Positions 37,206 to 50,830 of a DNA stretch of 64,000 nucleotides are shown piece by piece; positions within the stretch are counted from its first letter, which is position 1, and every line of letters begins with the position of its first letter. The notes beneath the pieces are model-generated. The model was not told where the DNA came from. It did not search any database and was given only the letters and a program-made list of their open reading frames with translations. This DNA is from Amphiduros pacificus (lineage: Eukaryota; Annelida; Polychaeta; Phyllodocida; Hesionidae), in the NCBI GenBank assembly GCA_949316495.1, contig OX439010.1, forward strand, positions 5,151,001-5,215,000, read 5' to 3'. The translations under genes and the position numbers were made by a program.

Positions 37206-37945
37206 GGAAAGGATGCTGTCTCTCCCTTGTACAGCTGTCTCTCACTGTTGTAGCTATCTCTCACGTATGCAGCTGCCTCTCCCTTGTACAGCTATCCCTC
37301 ACTGTTATAACTGTCTCACAATGGTGTAGCTATCTCTCACTTGTGTAGCTGTTTCTCCCTTCTGCAGTTATCTCTCACTTATGCAGCTGTCTCTCACTGT
37401 TGTAGCTATCTCTCACTTATGTAGCTGTTTCTCCCTTCTGTAGCTCTCTCTCACTTGTGCAGCTGTCTCACACGTATTACTGTCTGTAACTATATCTCAT
37501 TTGTACAGCTATATCTCACTGCTGTAACTATCTCTCACCTGTTCAACTATCTCTCACTGATGCAGACTTCTATCTGTCATTGTAACTGCCTTACTGTAAC
37601 TATCTTTCACCTATGCAGCAGTCTCTCACTTGTGCCGTTATCTCTCACTTATGCAGCTGTCTCTCATTTGTGGAGCTATCTGTCACTGTTGTAACTGTCT
37701 CACACTCATTACTGTCTCTGTAATAATCTCTCACTTATGCAGCTGTCTCTTACATGTGCAGCTGTCTCTCACATGTGCAGCTGTCTCCCATACTGTTGTA
37801 ACTATCCCTCACTGATGCAGTTATTTATCTCTCATTGTTGTAATTGTCACATACTGTTTGTAACTATCTCTCACCTGTGCAGCTGTCTCACCTATGTAGG
37901 TCTCTCACTGGGGTAGCTATTTCTCACTGCTGTAACTATCTCTTA
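37206..37945. repeat. ~20-bp degenerate minisatellite, unit C
   Basis: Same as 21889-22670, with small unit gains and losses. Confidence 0.88.
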
Positions 37946-39206
37946 TTTAAAATTTCGAATTTTGTTTGTGAAGGCCCTTTTGTGCAAAACCTTGTGGGAC
38001 CTCCACTGGCTCAATAATTATGTCAATAATAAGGTCAAATTGCCTAAGGTTGAAAACAAAGCTCTAATACAGAAATGTAGGCATCATTTGGGTAATATTT
38101 CATATCTAACATACTTCTGACGAAAAATAAGTAAAAACTACTATATTTCTAATGTACATATTGTGCAAAACATCACACAAACTGGCAAAATAAAACTGAA
38201 TTGTTGCAGTCAATATCTCAGACTGCAACTTTTATTTTCTCGTCACCCTTCCTCTCTGATCATGTTCATGCTTGTTTATATAGAATGTGATTACGCCAAT
38301 TGCATTATCCAAATGGAAACAGTATTTCTTCCTTTTAATGCGGTAGACCTTAACAATAAAGTGAAGTGTAGTGTTATTAAGTGTACGCTGTTTAGATTTC
38401 ACTCCCAAGTCTTAACCAAAATAATGTTATACATTTTACATTCTTTTCATGTTTGCATTATTTTCACATCTTTAATAAGTTTTGAAAAAAACATCATATA
38501 CACCATGTAAACATAGGCCAGTGGCCTTAGAGCTGTGCCGATCATTACCTTTTTAAATTTATGTGAATATTTTCCCAAAATGCTTGTAAAGTGTTTTATG
38601 AATGATCTTTATAAACTTTATTCTTGTCCTTCTGCACTACAATCGTTTTCAATGAAAAACTCAACTAACGGTCACAATAGGCTTGACATCAATTTTTTGT
38701 CTGCACAAAACATGTGCATGCATCTCATTTTTTACATAGATTTCAACTTACTTTTCATTGACGACTATTTGATCACCAAATACGTGATAATACTTTTGGC
38801 GACATGACCTATTTAAGTTTAAAATTTAGGTATATTCGTTTATGGAAGAAAACATGTCATGGTGGTTGATTTTATGATGACAGATGTATCAGTAAACAAG
38901 TTCAACTCGAGTATGTCCTGCTGACAGTGAAGTGGGACGATTTGACACAAGCTAAGAACACATACTATATATATATCAAATTCTGCCTTGAATTTCAGAA
39001 TCGTCATCATCATACTTTCATCAACTGTAAGTATTTAGATATTCATAAATAAGTGGAACTTACATGGTTTGTTTGTACAGATAAGTGTACATTCCATGAA
39101 GGTTTTCATGTATCATAATGTTACTTGAATCAGAATAGCAAATACAATATATATTTTTGTGGACAAGATTGCTTTCTTCACACAGCAGTCATGTTCCAAT
39201 CTATCA
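37946..39206. other. Unit C spacer up to the LINE insertion
   Basis: Counterpart of 22671-23907. No gene is recognised. It continues after the LINE at 45001. Confidence 0.45.
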
Positions 39207-39713
39207 ATACAATCGCAGGACTCCCCTGTGGGTGCGGGGATTAAAGAATAGCCCCACTGCCCCCCAGCATGTCGTAAAAGGCGACTAAAGGGGCGTCCTG
39301 TTTGCCGTGGGATGCGACCTATGTCGGGGAGGATATGGAATCCTGACAGGCTGAGCACTGGGATGGTTTGGCAGTAATACCGGTCCAGTTGCAACACGCC
39401 TGTCTTGGATCCAAATGATCTGATTTAACCGGCTTGTGGTATATTTCCTTTAATGTATTCTGGCTATTTTATTTTTATTTATGACAATTTCAATGTTTAA
39501 AATTTAAGAATTGATAAATTTTTGATTTATATTTCCTGAAAGGAGATTACTGCTGATTGGGTCAATCGAGGGATATAAATAAAATCCGAAAGGGTGGAGT
39601 TTTTATTCTTAGAGTATGTCATGTTGGGTATCCTCATGGCGTCAGGGCTTGGAGTTACCGGCCCAGAAAGGCGTCCCCTTGTTGGGCTCCGTGGTGGGTA
39701 GGGGACCTAACTG

Positions 39714-40931
39714 ATGAAATATAAAATAACACACATGGCGCAAAACAAACAAAAACGACCTAGGAATGACATAGATAGTGATGACGACTCAAATAAAACA
39801 GAAAAATGGCCTAGATTTTTAATTGCGGAAAGTTCCGATGCTGAACATACCCTGGCAAAAATGTCCCCCTTTGCAATTGCAAAGGGGATACAAGGCATTG
39901 CCGGGGTACCAAAAACCGTTAAAAAGATGGGAAATAAATTATTAATTGAAGTTGAGCGGAAGAGCCATGCGGACAATCTTTTAAGATGCCGAATGTTGGC
40001 CACAGTTCCAGTTTTGATAACGGCTCATAAGACCCTCAATAGTAAAAAAGGAGTGATAAGATGCCCAGATCTGGCGGGAGTTTCTGAAGAGGAAATAGTG
40101 GATGAACTAAAAGATCAAGATGTTGTCCAATGCAAACGAATTTTTATTAAGAAGGATGGAGCCAAAATTCCAATTAACACATTCATTCTGACTTTTGAAG
40201 CGGCGCAGCTTCCAACATCTATTAAGGTTGGATATTTAAACGTCCGAGTTGATGTTTTCATTCCAAACCCTCTGCGCTGCTTCAAGTGTCAGAGGTATGG
40301 ACATGGATCTGATCGATGCAAAGGAAACATAACTTGCCCCAAATGTACAGCCCAGCATAGTGGAGAAGAGTGTTCTTCGGAAACCATGAAATGTGTGAAT
40401 TGTCAAGGCAATCACCCATCGTATTCGCGGAATTGTCCTTCATTTTTAAAAGAGAAGGAAATTCAGCGAATACGCCACACCGAAAACATTTCTTTTCCTG
40501 AGGCACGTAAACGTGTAGAAAGTTTTAATAATTCCAAAACATCCTATGCTACCGCCTTAAAAACCAAAGAGACAAAAACAATAGCAATACAGACAGAAAT
40601 AACCTGGCCAATCGATGAAAAGAATTATTCCTATTTTTCAAATACCTCCAAATCTTCAGGAACATCCACTCAAACCCAAACACCCACTACCCCAGCAATA
40701 AATGTACCAACAGTTCAATCCACTAAAACCTCTTCACAAACTCCCTCCACATCATCCAGTAAAAATGTCAATAGCAACAGACCAGTTAAGAAATCAGACA
40801 AAAAAGAAATCAAAGATCAAAGCAAAACTAAAATAAATAGAACTAAATCCTTAGAAAGGATGGACACAGGTGATCCTTCCGATATACATTTTACACCTGT
40901 TCACTCAAAACATAATCATAAACTTAAATGA
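39714..40931 (+). CDS. LINE ORF1, gag-like nucleic-acid-binding protein
   Basis: An intact 405-residue protein with an ATG at 39714 (a second at 39735). The middle carries three zinc knuckles: CFKCQRYGHGSDRC (189-202), CPKCTAQHSGEEC (208-220) and CVNCQGNHPSYSRNC (227-241). A low-complexity Thr/Ser/Lys-rich C-terminus follows. In I/Jockey-group LINEs this protein binds the element RNA and forms the ribonucleoprotein. Its stop overlaps the ORF2 start as atga (40928-40931), implying reinitiation-type coupling. Confidence 0.9.
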   Translation: MKYKITHMAQNKQKRPRNDIDSDDDSNKTEKWPRFLIAESSDAEHTLAKMSPFAIAKGIQGIAGVPKTVKKMGNKLLIEVERKSHADNLLRCRMLATVPVLITAHKTLNSKKGVIRCPDLAGVSEEEIVDELKDQDVVQCKRIFIKKDGAKIPINTFILTFEAAQLPTSIKVGYLNVRVDVFIPNPLRCFKCQRYGHGSDRCKGNITCPKCTAQHSGEECSSETMKCVNCQGNHPSYSRNCPSFLKEKEIQRIRHTENISFPEARKRVESFNNSKTSYATALKTKETKTIAIQTEITWPIDEKNYSYFSNTSKSSGTSTQTQTPTTPAINVPTVQSTKTSSQTPSTSSSKNVNSNRPVKKSDKKEIKDQSKTKINRTKSLERMDTGDPSDIHFTPVHSKHNHKLK

Positions 40932-43900
40932 TTATGTTAAATCCTATATTTATCCTCATTATTTTTAATATGGCTATCAGCAGTATCATACAATGGAACT
41001 GCAGAGGATTCGAGGCAAACAGGCCAGAACTGGAGTTATTAGCCCAAAAATATAACGCATCTGTAATTTGTTTACAAGAAACTAAATTCAAAGATAATTC
41101 CACAACATTTAAGGGGTATGTACCTTATAATAAAGTTGGTTCAATAGATGCAATGGACCGAGCACATGGCGGAGTTTCTGTTTTTGTTAAATCCTGTATA
41201 CCACAAAGTAAAGTAACATTAAATACTAATTTACAAGCTTCTGCAGTCAGGGTTACCCTGCATAATACATTAACTATATGTTCAATATATTTACCGCCTA
41301 GTGAGCCAGTTAGTATTACAGATTTAAATAATTTGATAACCCAGCTGCCACAGCCATATATGTTAGTTGGTGACTTTAATGCACACAACTATCTTTGGGG
41401 TGGCAGAAATAATACTGATGCCAAAGGACGTATAATAGAAGATTTTTTAAATAATAATAGTTTGTGCCTTTGGAATGACGATTCCCCGACATATTTACAT
41501 CCTGCTACAGGCTCTTTAACATCAATAGATCTCTCCATGTGCACTCCAAATTTATTTTTAGACTATTCCTGGGAAGTAGAGGAAGATCAATGGGGTAGTG
41601 ATCATTATCCCATTATTTTAAATAACCATTTTCCTCCACCAGACGAACGAATCCCCAAGTGGAAATTTCATAAAGCCGATTGGGCAAAATTTCAAACATA
41701 CTGTTTTAATAAAATAACTCCAGAACTTTTTAACAATGTAGATGATCCTCTTCAAGTTTTTACAGATACATTGTGTGATATTGCTGATGGGTGTATTCCC
41801 AAATCAAAGCCAAATTCTAAAATTAAAGAAAAACCCTGGTTTAATGATGAGTGCAAAAAAGCTGTCAAGGAGCGCAAAAAAGCTCTGAAAAAATTTAATC
41901 GACAGCCAACTCAATATAATTTGCACCAATTTCGAGTAAAAAGAGCTAAAGCCCGTTATATTATTAAAATAAGCAAGAGAAAAAGTTGGAAGGATTATGT
42001 TTCCAAATTAAATACGCGTACACCGATTAAAAAATGCTGGGATATGGTGCGTAAAATTACTGGGAAGGGAGGTGGAGCAAGGATCAAACATTTAACTCAT
42101 AATGGCCAATTAATTACAAATCCCACTGAAATAGGTAACACAATAGGTCAAACAATTTCTAAGAATTCCTCATCCAATAATTATTCTGCAAAATTTCAAC
42201 AAATAAAAAATAGAAAAGAAAGAAACCAACTAAATTTTACATCTCATAACTTGGAACAATATAATAAATCATTTACAATAGAAGATTTGAAACTTGCTTT
42301 GGATAAATCTCATGATACCGCTCCTGGGCCTGATCAAATTCACTACCAAATCCTTAAACACCTCCCTGATCAATCACTTGGGCATCTTTTAAATATTTTT
42401 AATAACATTTGGGAAAGTGGTGATTTTCCTCCTTCATGGAGTGAAGCCACTATTATTCCCATTCCTAAGCCTGGCAAAGACTCCTCAGATTCAAATAATT
42501 ATCGCCCCATTGCTTTAACCAGTTGTATCTGTAAAACAATGGAGCGAATGATTAACGAGCGTTTAGTTTGGTTTTTAGAAACTGCAGCTTTTATTTCTGT
42601 TGCACAGAGTGGCTTTAGAAAAACTCGAAGTACCATTGACCACCTGGTACGTTTAGAGACATTTATAAGAGAGGGTTTTTTAAAAGGTGAGCATGTGGTT
42701 AGCATTTTCTTTGATTTAGAGAAAGCGTATGATACTACATGGAAATTTGGAATAATGAGCGATTTATATGATATGGGATTAAGGGGTCGTTTACCCCTTT
42801 TTATTCAAAATTTTTTGTCAAATAGACAATTCAGGGTCCGAGTTGGTTCATCACTTTCTGATGCTTTTGATCAGGAAATGGGTGTTCCACAGGGAAGTAT
42901 ATTATCAGTCACCCTTTTTATTATTAAAATTAACAGCATTGTTGATTGTATGAGGCCTGGAGCAGATTGCTCACTTTTTGTTGATGATTTCAACTTAAGC
43001 TACAGGTCCACAAGCATGCATACAATAGAACGACAGCTCCAACAACATTTAAATAGATTACAAGAATGGGCTGATCATAACGGATTTAAATTTTCTTTAA
43101 AGAAAACTATGTGTATGCACTTTTGTAAAAATTGGAAGGTTCACCCAGATCCTGATCTTTATTTAGGCCAAACTCGGATACCTGTTGTCGAAGAAACCAA
43201 GTTTCTTGGACTTATTTTTGACAGGAAATTATCTTTTATTCCTCACATTAAATATGTTAAAAAGAAATGCCAGAAGGCATTGGATTTATTACGAGTTCTT
43301 GCCCATACCGATTGGGGAGGGGACCGTAATATTTTATTGCAATTTTACAGAGCGCTCGTACGTTCTAAGCTTGATTATGGATGTATGATATATGGATCAG
43401 CACGTCCATCTTATATTAAAATGCTTGATCCTATACAAAATCAAGGTTTGCGACTTTGCCTTGGTGCATTTCGTACATCGCCTGCAGATAGCTTGGCAGT
43501 TGAGGCAGATGAGCTGCCTCTTGATTTAAGAAGATAAAAGCTTGCCCTTCAGTATGCTGCAAAAATTGCAGCTTGTCCAGAAAATCCTGCACATGATATT
43601 ATATTCAATCCAAATTATGTTGATCTTTTTGAAAATAAACCAAATACAATACCAACTTTTGGCATTCGCATCAAGGAATCTTTACAATCCTTAAATTTAA
43701 ATCCGAATCAAATAGCTAAATTTCAATATCCAGAAACACCTCCATGGACCTACTAAACTTTAAATATTAATTTAGCCATGACGGAATTAAAGAAATACTC
43801 AACCGATCCATCCCTGTATATAAATAGATATAATGAAATAAAATCTATCTTCACTGGATATCAGTGTATATACACTGATGGATCGTTTAATGATGACAAG

Positions 43901-44665
43901 GCTGCTGCAGCTGCTGTTAAGGGCAATCATATTTATTCAGAACGTCTGCCAAATAAATCATCTATTTATTCTGCAGAACTTCATGCTTTATACCTAGCTT
44001 TAGATCATGTGGAGACTTCTCCACATCGGAAATTTTTAATATTTTCTGATTCTTTGTCTTGTTTACAAGCATTAAAAGCCAAGGATTGGAAAAATCCATT
44101 TATTTTAAATATCCTTGAACGGTATCATAAACTCTGTACTGAGGAAAATAAAGAGATTCGTTTTTACTGGATTCCCAGTCATATTGGAATCCTTGGAAAT
44201 GAGGCTGCGGACCAAGCTGCCAAGGCAGCATTGGATAAGCGGCCAATAAATATGTTTATACCTTATACAGAATTTAAGAAATATATTACTGTTTTTTTAC
44301 GTTCTAAGTGGCAATCACGCTGGAACGAAGCTATTTTTAATAAACTACATGAAATTAAGCCTGTTCTAGGCAAAACTAAAGGTGCTATTAGAATTAACCG
44401 TAGAGAAGAGTCAGTTTTAACCCGTATAAGAATAGGTCATAGTCATTTGACTCACTGTTATCTGCTTAAAGGTGAAGATCAACCGGAATGTATTGGTTGT
44501 CAAAGGGCTTTGACTATTAAACATATTTTAATTGAGTGTATCGATTTTGATATTATAAGAACTCAATATTTTAATGTACAAGATTTACATACGTTATTTG
44601 ATACTGTAGATACTTCTGTGATAGTATCGTTTTTAACTCACATAGGACTTTATAATCAGTTTTAA
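40928..44665 (+). pseudogene. LINE ORF2: endonuclease, reverse transcriptase, RNase H, with two nonsense codons
   Basis: A single frame of ~1245 codons that makes the integration machinery. The EEP endonuclease has WNCRG, QETKF, GDFNAHNYLWGG and GSDHYPI. The RT has NYRPIALTS, QSGFRKTRST, FFDLEKAYDTTW, GVPQGSILS and FVDD. The RNase H has YTDGSF, SAELHAL, FSDSLSCLQAL and IPSHIGILGNEAAD. The frame is cut by TAA at 43535-43537, after the RT thumb, and by TAA at 43754-43756, before RNase H. No frameshift is evident. With only two breaks this is a young insertion; it would need helper ORF2 to move. Confidence 0.9.
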
Positions 44666-45000
44666 GGGCAGAGCTTTTGTTTATTTATGTCATTGACTTA
44701 TTTATCAAGAACTGCAAAACATCATACTGATAAAGTCTTTTAAACAATTTATACATATTTATTATATTTGAATGATATTATATAAATGCTGTTGATAAAT
44801 CCTTGTGTTATCTACATATTGTATTAACATTTACATTTTGTTTCTAGTCAATATTACGTTTCTATTTTTACTGTTTTGGCACTTTATTGTGTCAATGTGA
44901 AAACATTCATTCATTCATTTTTACCATTTTTAGGCACTAAATAACCTTAGTGGTTGATGTGCCTCTAAGCACCATTCATTCATTCATACAATCGCAGGAC

Positions 45001-47233
45001 AATTTAAAAAGTCATTGTTATTATTTCAGGTTTCTTGATAACTCCATGAAAAAGTTTTAGAAATCTCTCATTTAAATTCCTCCTGTGATCTGAGGCGTAT
45101 AGCTGACAGGTTACACAGCCAACTAGCATCACATTGTGACCACTCGGCTGGAAACATTGGTCCAACAATCACCTCAAGAAAATGTAAGCAGGATCTTGAT
45201 ATCTAATATTTACTTACATAATTACAATCTTCAAATCTGAGATCATCTGATTTTTAGGACACATCTGAGACAGAACTTACGTAAGCACAAAATGACACTT
45301 CTCATCATGAACTGCATCAGTTTTGTTTTGTTGAACTGTACCACATGTGTATTTTAAGTCCATTATATATTCATATGCCATTTGTTTTATACAATATACG
45401 TTTCCTTGACAAAAATACCTTCATATTCTGTCCAAATCGCTAAATTTCAAGTTTGTTTACATTACTCCGATATTTGACCCTTTTGAACTCACTACAGTGG
45501 GGCCCCCAAAAACAGGATTTTCTTTGTAATGTCATGAGGCCACATGGGGCAGTTTGTAGTCTTTTTTCCAGTGTTCTTGATGCTTCTGTGATGTAATGGT
45601 GCAATATTGTTGCATTTTAACGTTAGGGGGAACAGGGACATTTCATACAGAGGATCACAGCTGTATGAAATGTGTTGTTGATTGTTGCTAAGTTACTCCT
45701 TGAACTACATGAAATAGTTCACCTTTGTAACATACCAAAGTAAGCTAAATAGGCAACATATTTCTGTCCGGATCCAGAGGGGACCAATGTTGATATATAC
45801 ACATGATATCATCATCTAGACTGTGATCTTTTATGACTAATCCATTAGCCAGTAGCTGCTGCATTTGATCTCATCACTGCCCAGTGTTACTAAAAAGGTA
45901 ATTAACCAAAAGTCATATTTCTCAAAATTTCCTATACTTTTTATAACAAAATTGAGATGTTTTGCAAGCTTAATTACCAAAATTTAAGAACAGGTGTACT
46001 CCATATATAATTCTATTTAGTTTAGATAGAGAGAAATGTGATTAATGGTGTATATTTTGAGATATCTAACTTTCTTCAAATTCAAGTAAAAAAATACCAA
46101 ATGGTGGCAAAATCACAAAATTACAAAATGGTTACGAAAACACAAATTAATTGAGTAATACAATATCTTTAAAAATTCTTTCTATTCAAACTATATAACA
46201 TCATTCTCGTTAAAGATTAATGCCTTAGTTCTGCAGATTGCTAGGGTAGTTATTCCCAAAAACATTTTTCAAATAAGCTCTATCCCTTAACATTACCAAA
46301 AAAACCATCTTTTTCAGATTTTTACTTTAACTTAAAATCTGAAATTATAAAAATGATAAAATTTTAAAAACAAATTAAAAATTAAATCAAAAGAAAAATC
46401 CATCCATAAGCATTTGATACATGAAAGGCTAAAATCCGTTTTGTAGTTATTTTCTTACAAAGCAATTATCTTGCACTATGTCGTTTTTTGCGGCTCAAAT
46501 GACTTTTTTGGCAGGAAAAAAGAACTTAAGAAGACAATGTTCCCCCAAACATCAACCTATTTTAAGCTCCACAAAAGTGTTTTTAAAAACATTTTCAGCT
46601 GTTTTCATCTAATCAAGACTTGAAATGTAAGCACAAATATCTTGAGGTTGGGCCCTGGGCCCAATTTTTGAAACAATCTCATGCAAGAAAATGTAAGCAA
46701 GAACTTGAAATCTCATATTCACTTAAAAAAGTATGATCTTCAAATCTGAGATCATCCGATTTTTTTTAACAAGTTTGGGACTGATCTCACATAAGCACAA
46801 AAGGACACTTCTCATCATGAACCACATCAATTTTATTTTGTTGAATTGTATCACATGTATAATATATTAATTGCATCCATTGAATGTTCCTATACCATTT
46901 CTTTCATGAAAATCACTATTTCTTGTCAAAAATGACTTCATATTGTGAAATCACTGGATTACCAGTTTGTTTACATTGCTCTGATATTTGACCCTTCTGA
47001 ACTCATTACAATAGGAGTCTGATACGATTTACATTGTACCGTCATGAGGCCACACAGGGCAGTTTGTAACCTTTTTCCCAGTGTTCTGAGTGCTTCTGTG
47101 ACATCATGGTGCAATACTGTTACATTTTAACCCGTTCTAAGCTCCACAAAATTGTTTTTGAAAACATTTAAAGCTGTTTTCATCTTTTTCAAATTTTGAT
47201 GCAAAATGTAACAAGAAAAACTGCATCCAAGCA
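45001..47233. other. Unit C spacer between the two LINEs
   Basis: Counterpart of 23908-26156, including the nested duplicated pair 45170-45625 and 46680-47130. No gene is recognised. Confidence 0.5.
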
Positions 47234-47237
47234 AGCT

Positions 47238-50184
47238 GTACACACTAGCACTAACCTCAAATGCATGCCTGGAACACAAGACAAAGTGTTTGATCTTGAT
47301 ATCAGTTTGCATAGACCTTACCAGCCACAATTGGACAGTCTCGAGACTATGTTTGAACACCAACCCACACAAAGAATTGAAGTAATAATCACAAACAGAT
47401 CAATCAGTAATCAGCCAAGCACAAAGTCTGGATCATGTTCAACAAACCTAATACATGTCAATACTCTAAAATGGAACTTGCCACGAATTCTGAACACTAA
47501 CTTAAGATCTTTACCAAAAAAGGTGGATGAGCTGCATGCTGTACTCCATGTTAATCAAATTGATGTGGCTGTGATAACTGAATCATGGCTGGACGAAGAC
47601 ATTCCAGACTCTTCAGTGGACATATCTGGATATAAGCCCTTAAGAAATGACAGGTATGGGCGCAGAGGAGGTGGTGTTATTGTCTTTGTCAAGGAAAATG
47701 CAAACAGGGTAGAATGGGATGACCTACAGGACGAGGATATGGAGTCTGTGTGGTTGACAATTAAGCCAAGGAGAATGCCAAGAGAACACCCCAACATAAC
47801 AATAGGTGCAATCTACCATCCACCCAAAGCAAACAACTACCTATTAACACAACACATCAGTAAATGCCTGGACCACATAAGACAGAAACATCCCCATACA
47901 GCTATTGTTTTAGCAGGGGATTTTAACACTTATAAGGAAAACTATTTGAAAAGTACTTTCAAGCTCAAGCAGGTTGTGACTGAACCAACAAGAAAAGATG
48001 CAATCCTGGATAAAGTGTATACCAACATCCCAAACTACTATACACATGTAAATGTTATCCCCCAGGTTGAATCATCAGATCACAGAGTGGTCCTGTGTTT
48101 GCCAATGCTCGCTGACAGTCACAAGGCACCAACAAAGACAGTCAGACTCTCAAGAAGCACAGGAGCCAATGAGAGGGCTATGTTTGCCTATGGGCTGCAA
48201 CAGGCAACCTGGGAGCCATTATACGCAATGACGAACACTACTGATCAGCTTGAATACCTTCAGACAGTTTTGACTAATTTACTTGATGCCAACATGCCAT
48301 GGAAATATAGTGTTAGAAACAGCAATGACAAACCTTGGATCACAGACCATTACATTAATCTCATAGATCAAAGACAAGCTGCTTTTCACTCAAAGGACAC
48401 AGTGCTCTTTAACAAATTGAGAAATAAAGTAAACAGGATGACCCCCACACTAAGGACACGTTTCTATCAGGATACAGTGAGCAGTGAAAGCAACTCAAGG
48501 AAATTCTGGGGACATATAGGAACTATTACTGGAATATCAAAGAAATCATCCCTCGAGTGTCTAGCAAACACATTGTATGATGGAAATGTACAACAGCTGG
48601 CAGGAGTAATAAACATATTTCTCCAGTCTGTAAGTGAAGACCTGACCCCATTAGACATCCATCACAGCTATGAGAGCATTGACATCCCCAGTGAGTACAT
48701 AGTCAGTAGAGAGAAAGTAGAATGGGCGATGGGCCACCTGAATATTCATAAAGCTGTTGGACCAGATAACATACCAAACTGGATCCTACGGGATTTCTGC
48801 ACTATTCTATCGGGTCCAGTTGCAGCAATCATAAACTCATCCCTCCGTTAAAGGCATGTTCCAATGCTATGGAAGTCAGCTGATGTTTGCTCAATCCCAA
48901 AAGTCAGCCCACCCAAGTCCATACAAACTGACCTACGCCCCATCAGCCTGACCCCAAATCTTTCAAAGCTAGCTGAGGGCTTTGTATGCAAGTGGGTGAT
49001 TGACATTGTGAAGCCTCAGTTATACTGGAACCAGTTTGGAGCCCTTCCAGGATCTTCTACTGTAGATGCGCTAGTTTATTTAATGCACAAAGCTTATACT
49101 GCCACTGATGAATTAGGAGCCTATGTCAGAATTGTTTTGATTGACTTTCGCAAAGCCTTCGACCTAATAAACCACAACATTGTTATAAGAAAGCTTAAAG
49201 ATCTAGGAGTACCAACCTTCCTTTGTGAATGGATTTCATCTTTCTTGTACCGTCGGCAACAGAGAGTAAAGATAGGTGATATACTGTCAGAATGGGTCAC
49301 AATAAATGGCGGAGTACCCCAAGGGACCAAACTAGGACCGCTCTTGTTCCTAGTAATGATTAACGACCTTCAATTCAACCAACCATGCGAAGGTATTAAA
49401 TTTATGGACGATACAACAGTAGTAGAAATAGGCAATAAATCTATAGAGACAGGAAGCAAAATGCAGGTAGCAATGAACAGCCTTGAAGGTTGGACAGATA
49501 CAAATGATGGTCAGATCAATCCCACAAAGACCAAGGAAAGTGTTATCTGTTTCTCAACCATACCCCCAGTTTTGGAACCATTACACCTTGGAAACGAGAC
49601 AATAGCACGTGTAGACACTGCAAAGCTGCTTGGAATCATAGTATCCAATGATCTCAAATGGGACAGCCATGTAAGCCTTATCACCAAAAAGGCAAGCCAG
49701 CGCTTACATTTTCTGACAGTCCTCCGTAGATGTAAGGCCCCACCAGAGCACCTCAGGATGGTGTACATATGTCATATTCGATCAGTGCTGGAATATGCCT
49801 GTCAGGTTTGGCACCCTGGACTCACCCAAGGCCTAACAGCTGACATAGAATTGATACAGAAGCGTGCCATGAAAATTATTTATCCCAGACTGGAATATGT
49901 AGATGCCCTACTTGAAGGGACCTGGAAAGTTTGTGTGAACGAAGGCAAAACTTGTGCAAATCATACTTTAGAAAGATGATGAACCCTGATCACAAACTTA
50001 ACCACCTGCTTCCAAAAGTGCCACCATGCAATGAACTCAGATCTCAATATCCATATGAACTACCAAAGACAAGAGTTAACCGCACACAAGGAAGCTTTGT
50101 AATATATGCCCTCAACAACCTACAAGAAAAGATTGATTATGATGCAAATAAATACACTTCTTATTCTTATTCTTATTCTTATTC
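47238..50184 (+). mobile_element. 5'-truncated CR1/L2-like LINE (2.95 kb) with (ttattc)n tail
   Basis: Inserted in unit C at the site intact in B near 26157. A short duplication AGCT flanks it (47234-47237 and 50185-50188). The right end is a (ttattc) microsatellite tail. ORF1 is absent, as expected for 5' truncation during target-primed reverse transcription. No RNase H is present. The clade is CR1/L2-type by its endonuclease motif style and tail; exact assignment needs a tree. Confidence 0.85.
47265..50150 (+). pseudogene. CR1/L2-like LINE ORF2 with one nonsense codon and one frameshift
   Basis: The endonuclease has NTNLRSLPKKVDEL, ITESWL, GDFNTY and SSDHRVV. The RT has AVGPDNIPNWILR, DLRPISLTPNLSKL, QFGALPGSSTVDAL, IDFRKAFDLINH, GGVPQGTKLGPLLF and FMDD (the usual FADD with Met). 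The frame is broken by TAA at 48849-48851, inside the RT. It shifts near 49905-49930, after which the C-terminal CERRQNLCKSYFRKM and HKLNHLLPKV continue in another frame. The open frame extends upstream into host sequence at 47196, but only from 47238 on is it element. Confidence 0.87.
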
Positions 50185-50344
50185 AGCTACGGACCATGCT
50201 TGGCATCTAAGCACAAACTTGAAATGTGAACAAGACATTCTTGCTTGAAAATGTTTCAAAAAACGGATTTGAGCATGATTACAGTACAGACTTGAAATTT
50301 AAGCACAAATTTCTTGCTTGAGATTATTTCAAAAAGTGGGCTAT

Positions 50345-50828
50345 GCTGTACATCAAACACATAGTGATAAGAGCTGTCACCTGGTGTACATCGATCACTC
50401 ATAGTGATAAATCTGTCACCTTGTGTACATCGATCACACATAGTGATAAATCTGTCACCTGGTGTACATCAAACACATAGTGATAAGAGCTGTCACCTGG
50501 TGTACATCAAACACATAGTGATAAGAGCTGTCACCTGGTGTACATTGATCACACATAGTGATAAATCTGTCACCTGGTGTACATCGATCACACATAGTGA
50601 TAAATCTGTCACCTGGTGTACATCAAACACATAGTGATAAGAGCTGTCACCTGGTGTACATCAAACACATAGTGATAAGAGCTGTCACCTGGTGTACATT
50701 GATCACACATAGTGATAAATCTGTCACCTGGTGTACATCGATCACACATAGTGATAAATCTGTCACCTGGTGTACATCAAACACATAGTGATAAGAGCTG
50801 TCACCTGGTGTACATCAATCACACATAG
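50345..50828. repeat. 38/39-bp minisatellite, unit C (about 13 copies)
   Basis: The same family as 26318-26798. A block of about 154 bp is present twice in tandem (50404 and 50558). Confidence 0.93.
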
Positions 50829-50830
50829 TG

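Larger units (their letters stand above)
39222..44985 (+). mobile_element. Near-complete Nimb/I-like LINE retrotransposon (5.76 kb)
   Basis: Flanked by a 15-bp target duplication atacaatcgcaggac (39207-39221 and 44986-45000). The empty site is seen in B near 23908. It has a GC-rich 5' UTR (about 490 bp), ORF1 with three zinc knuckles, and ORF2 with endonuclease, reverse transcriptase and RNase H. A 3' UTR of ~320 bp ends in cattcattcattcat. RNase H plus a gag-like ORF1 is typical of the I group, including the snail Nimbus elements. It looks full length. Its insertion is younger than the B/C split. ORF2 carries two nonsense codons. Confidence 0.9.
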
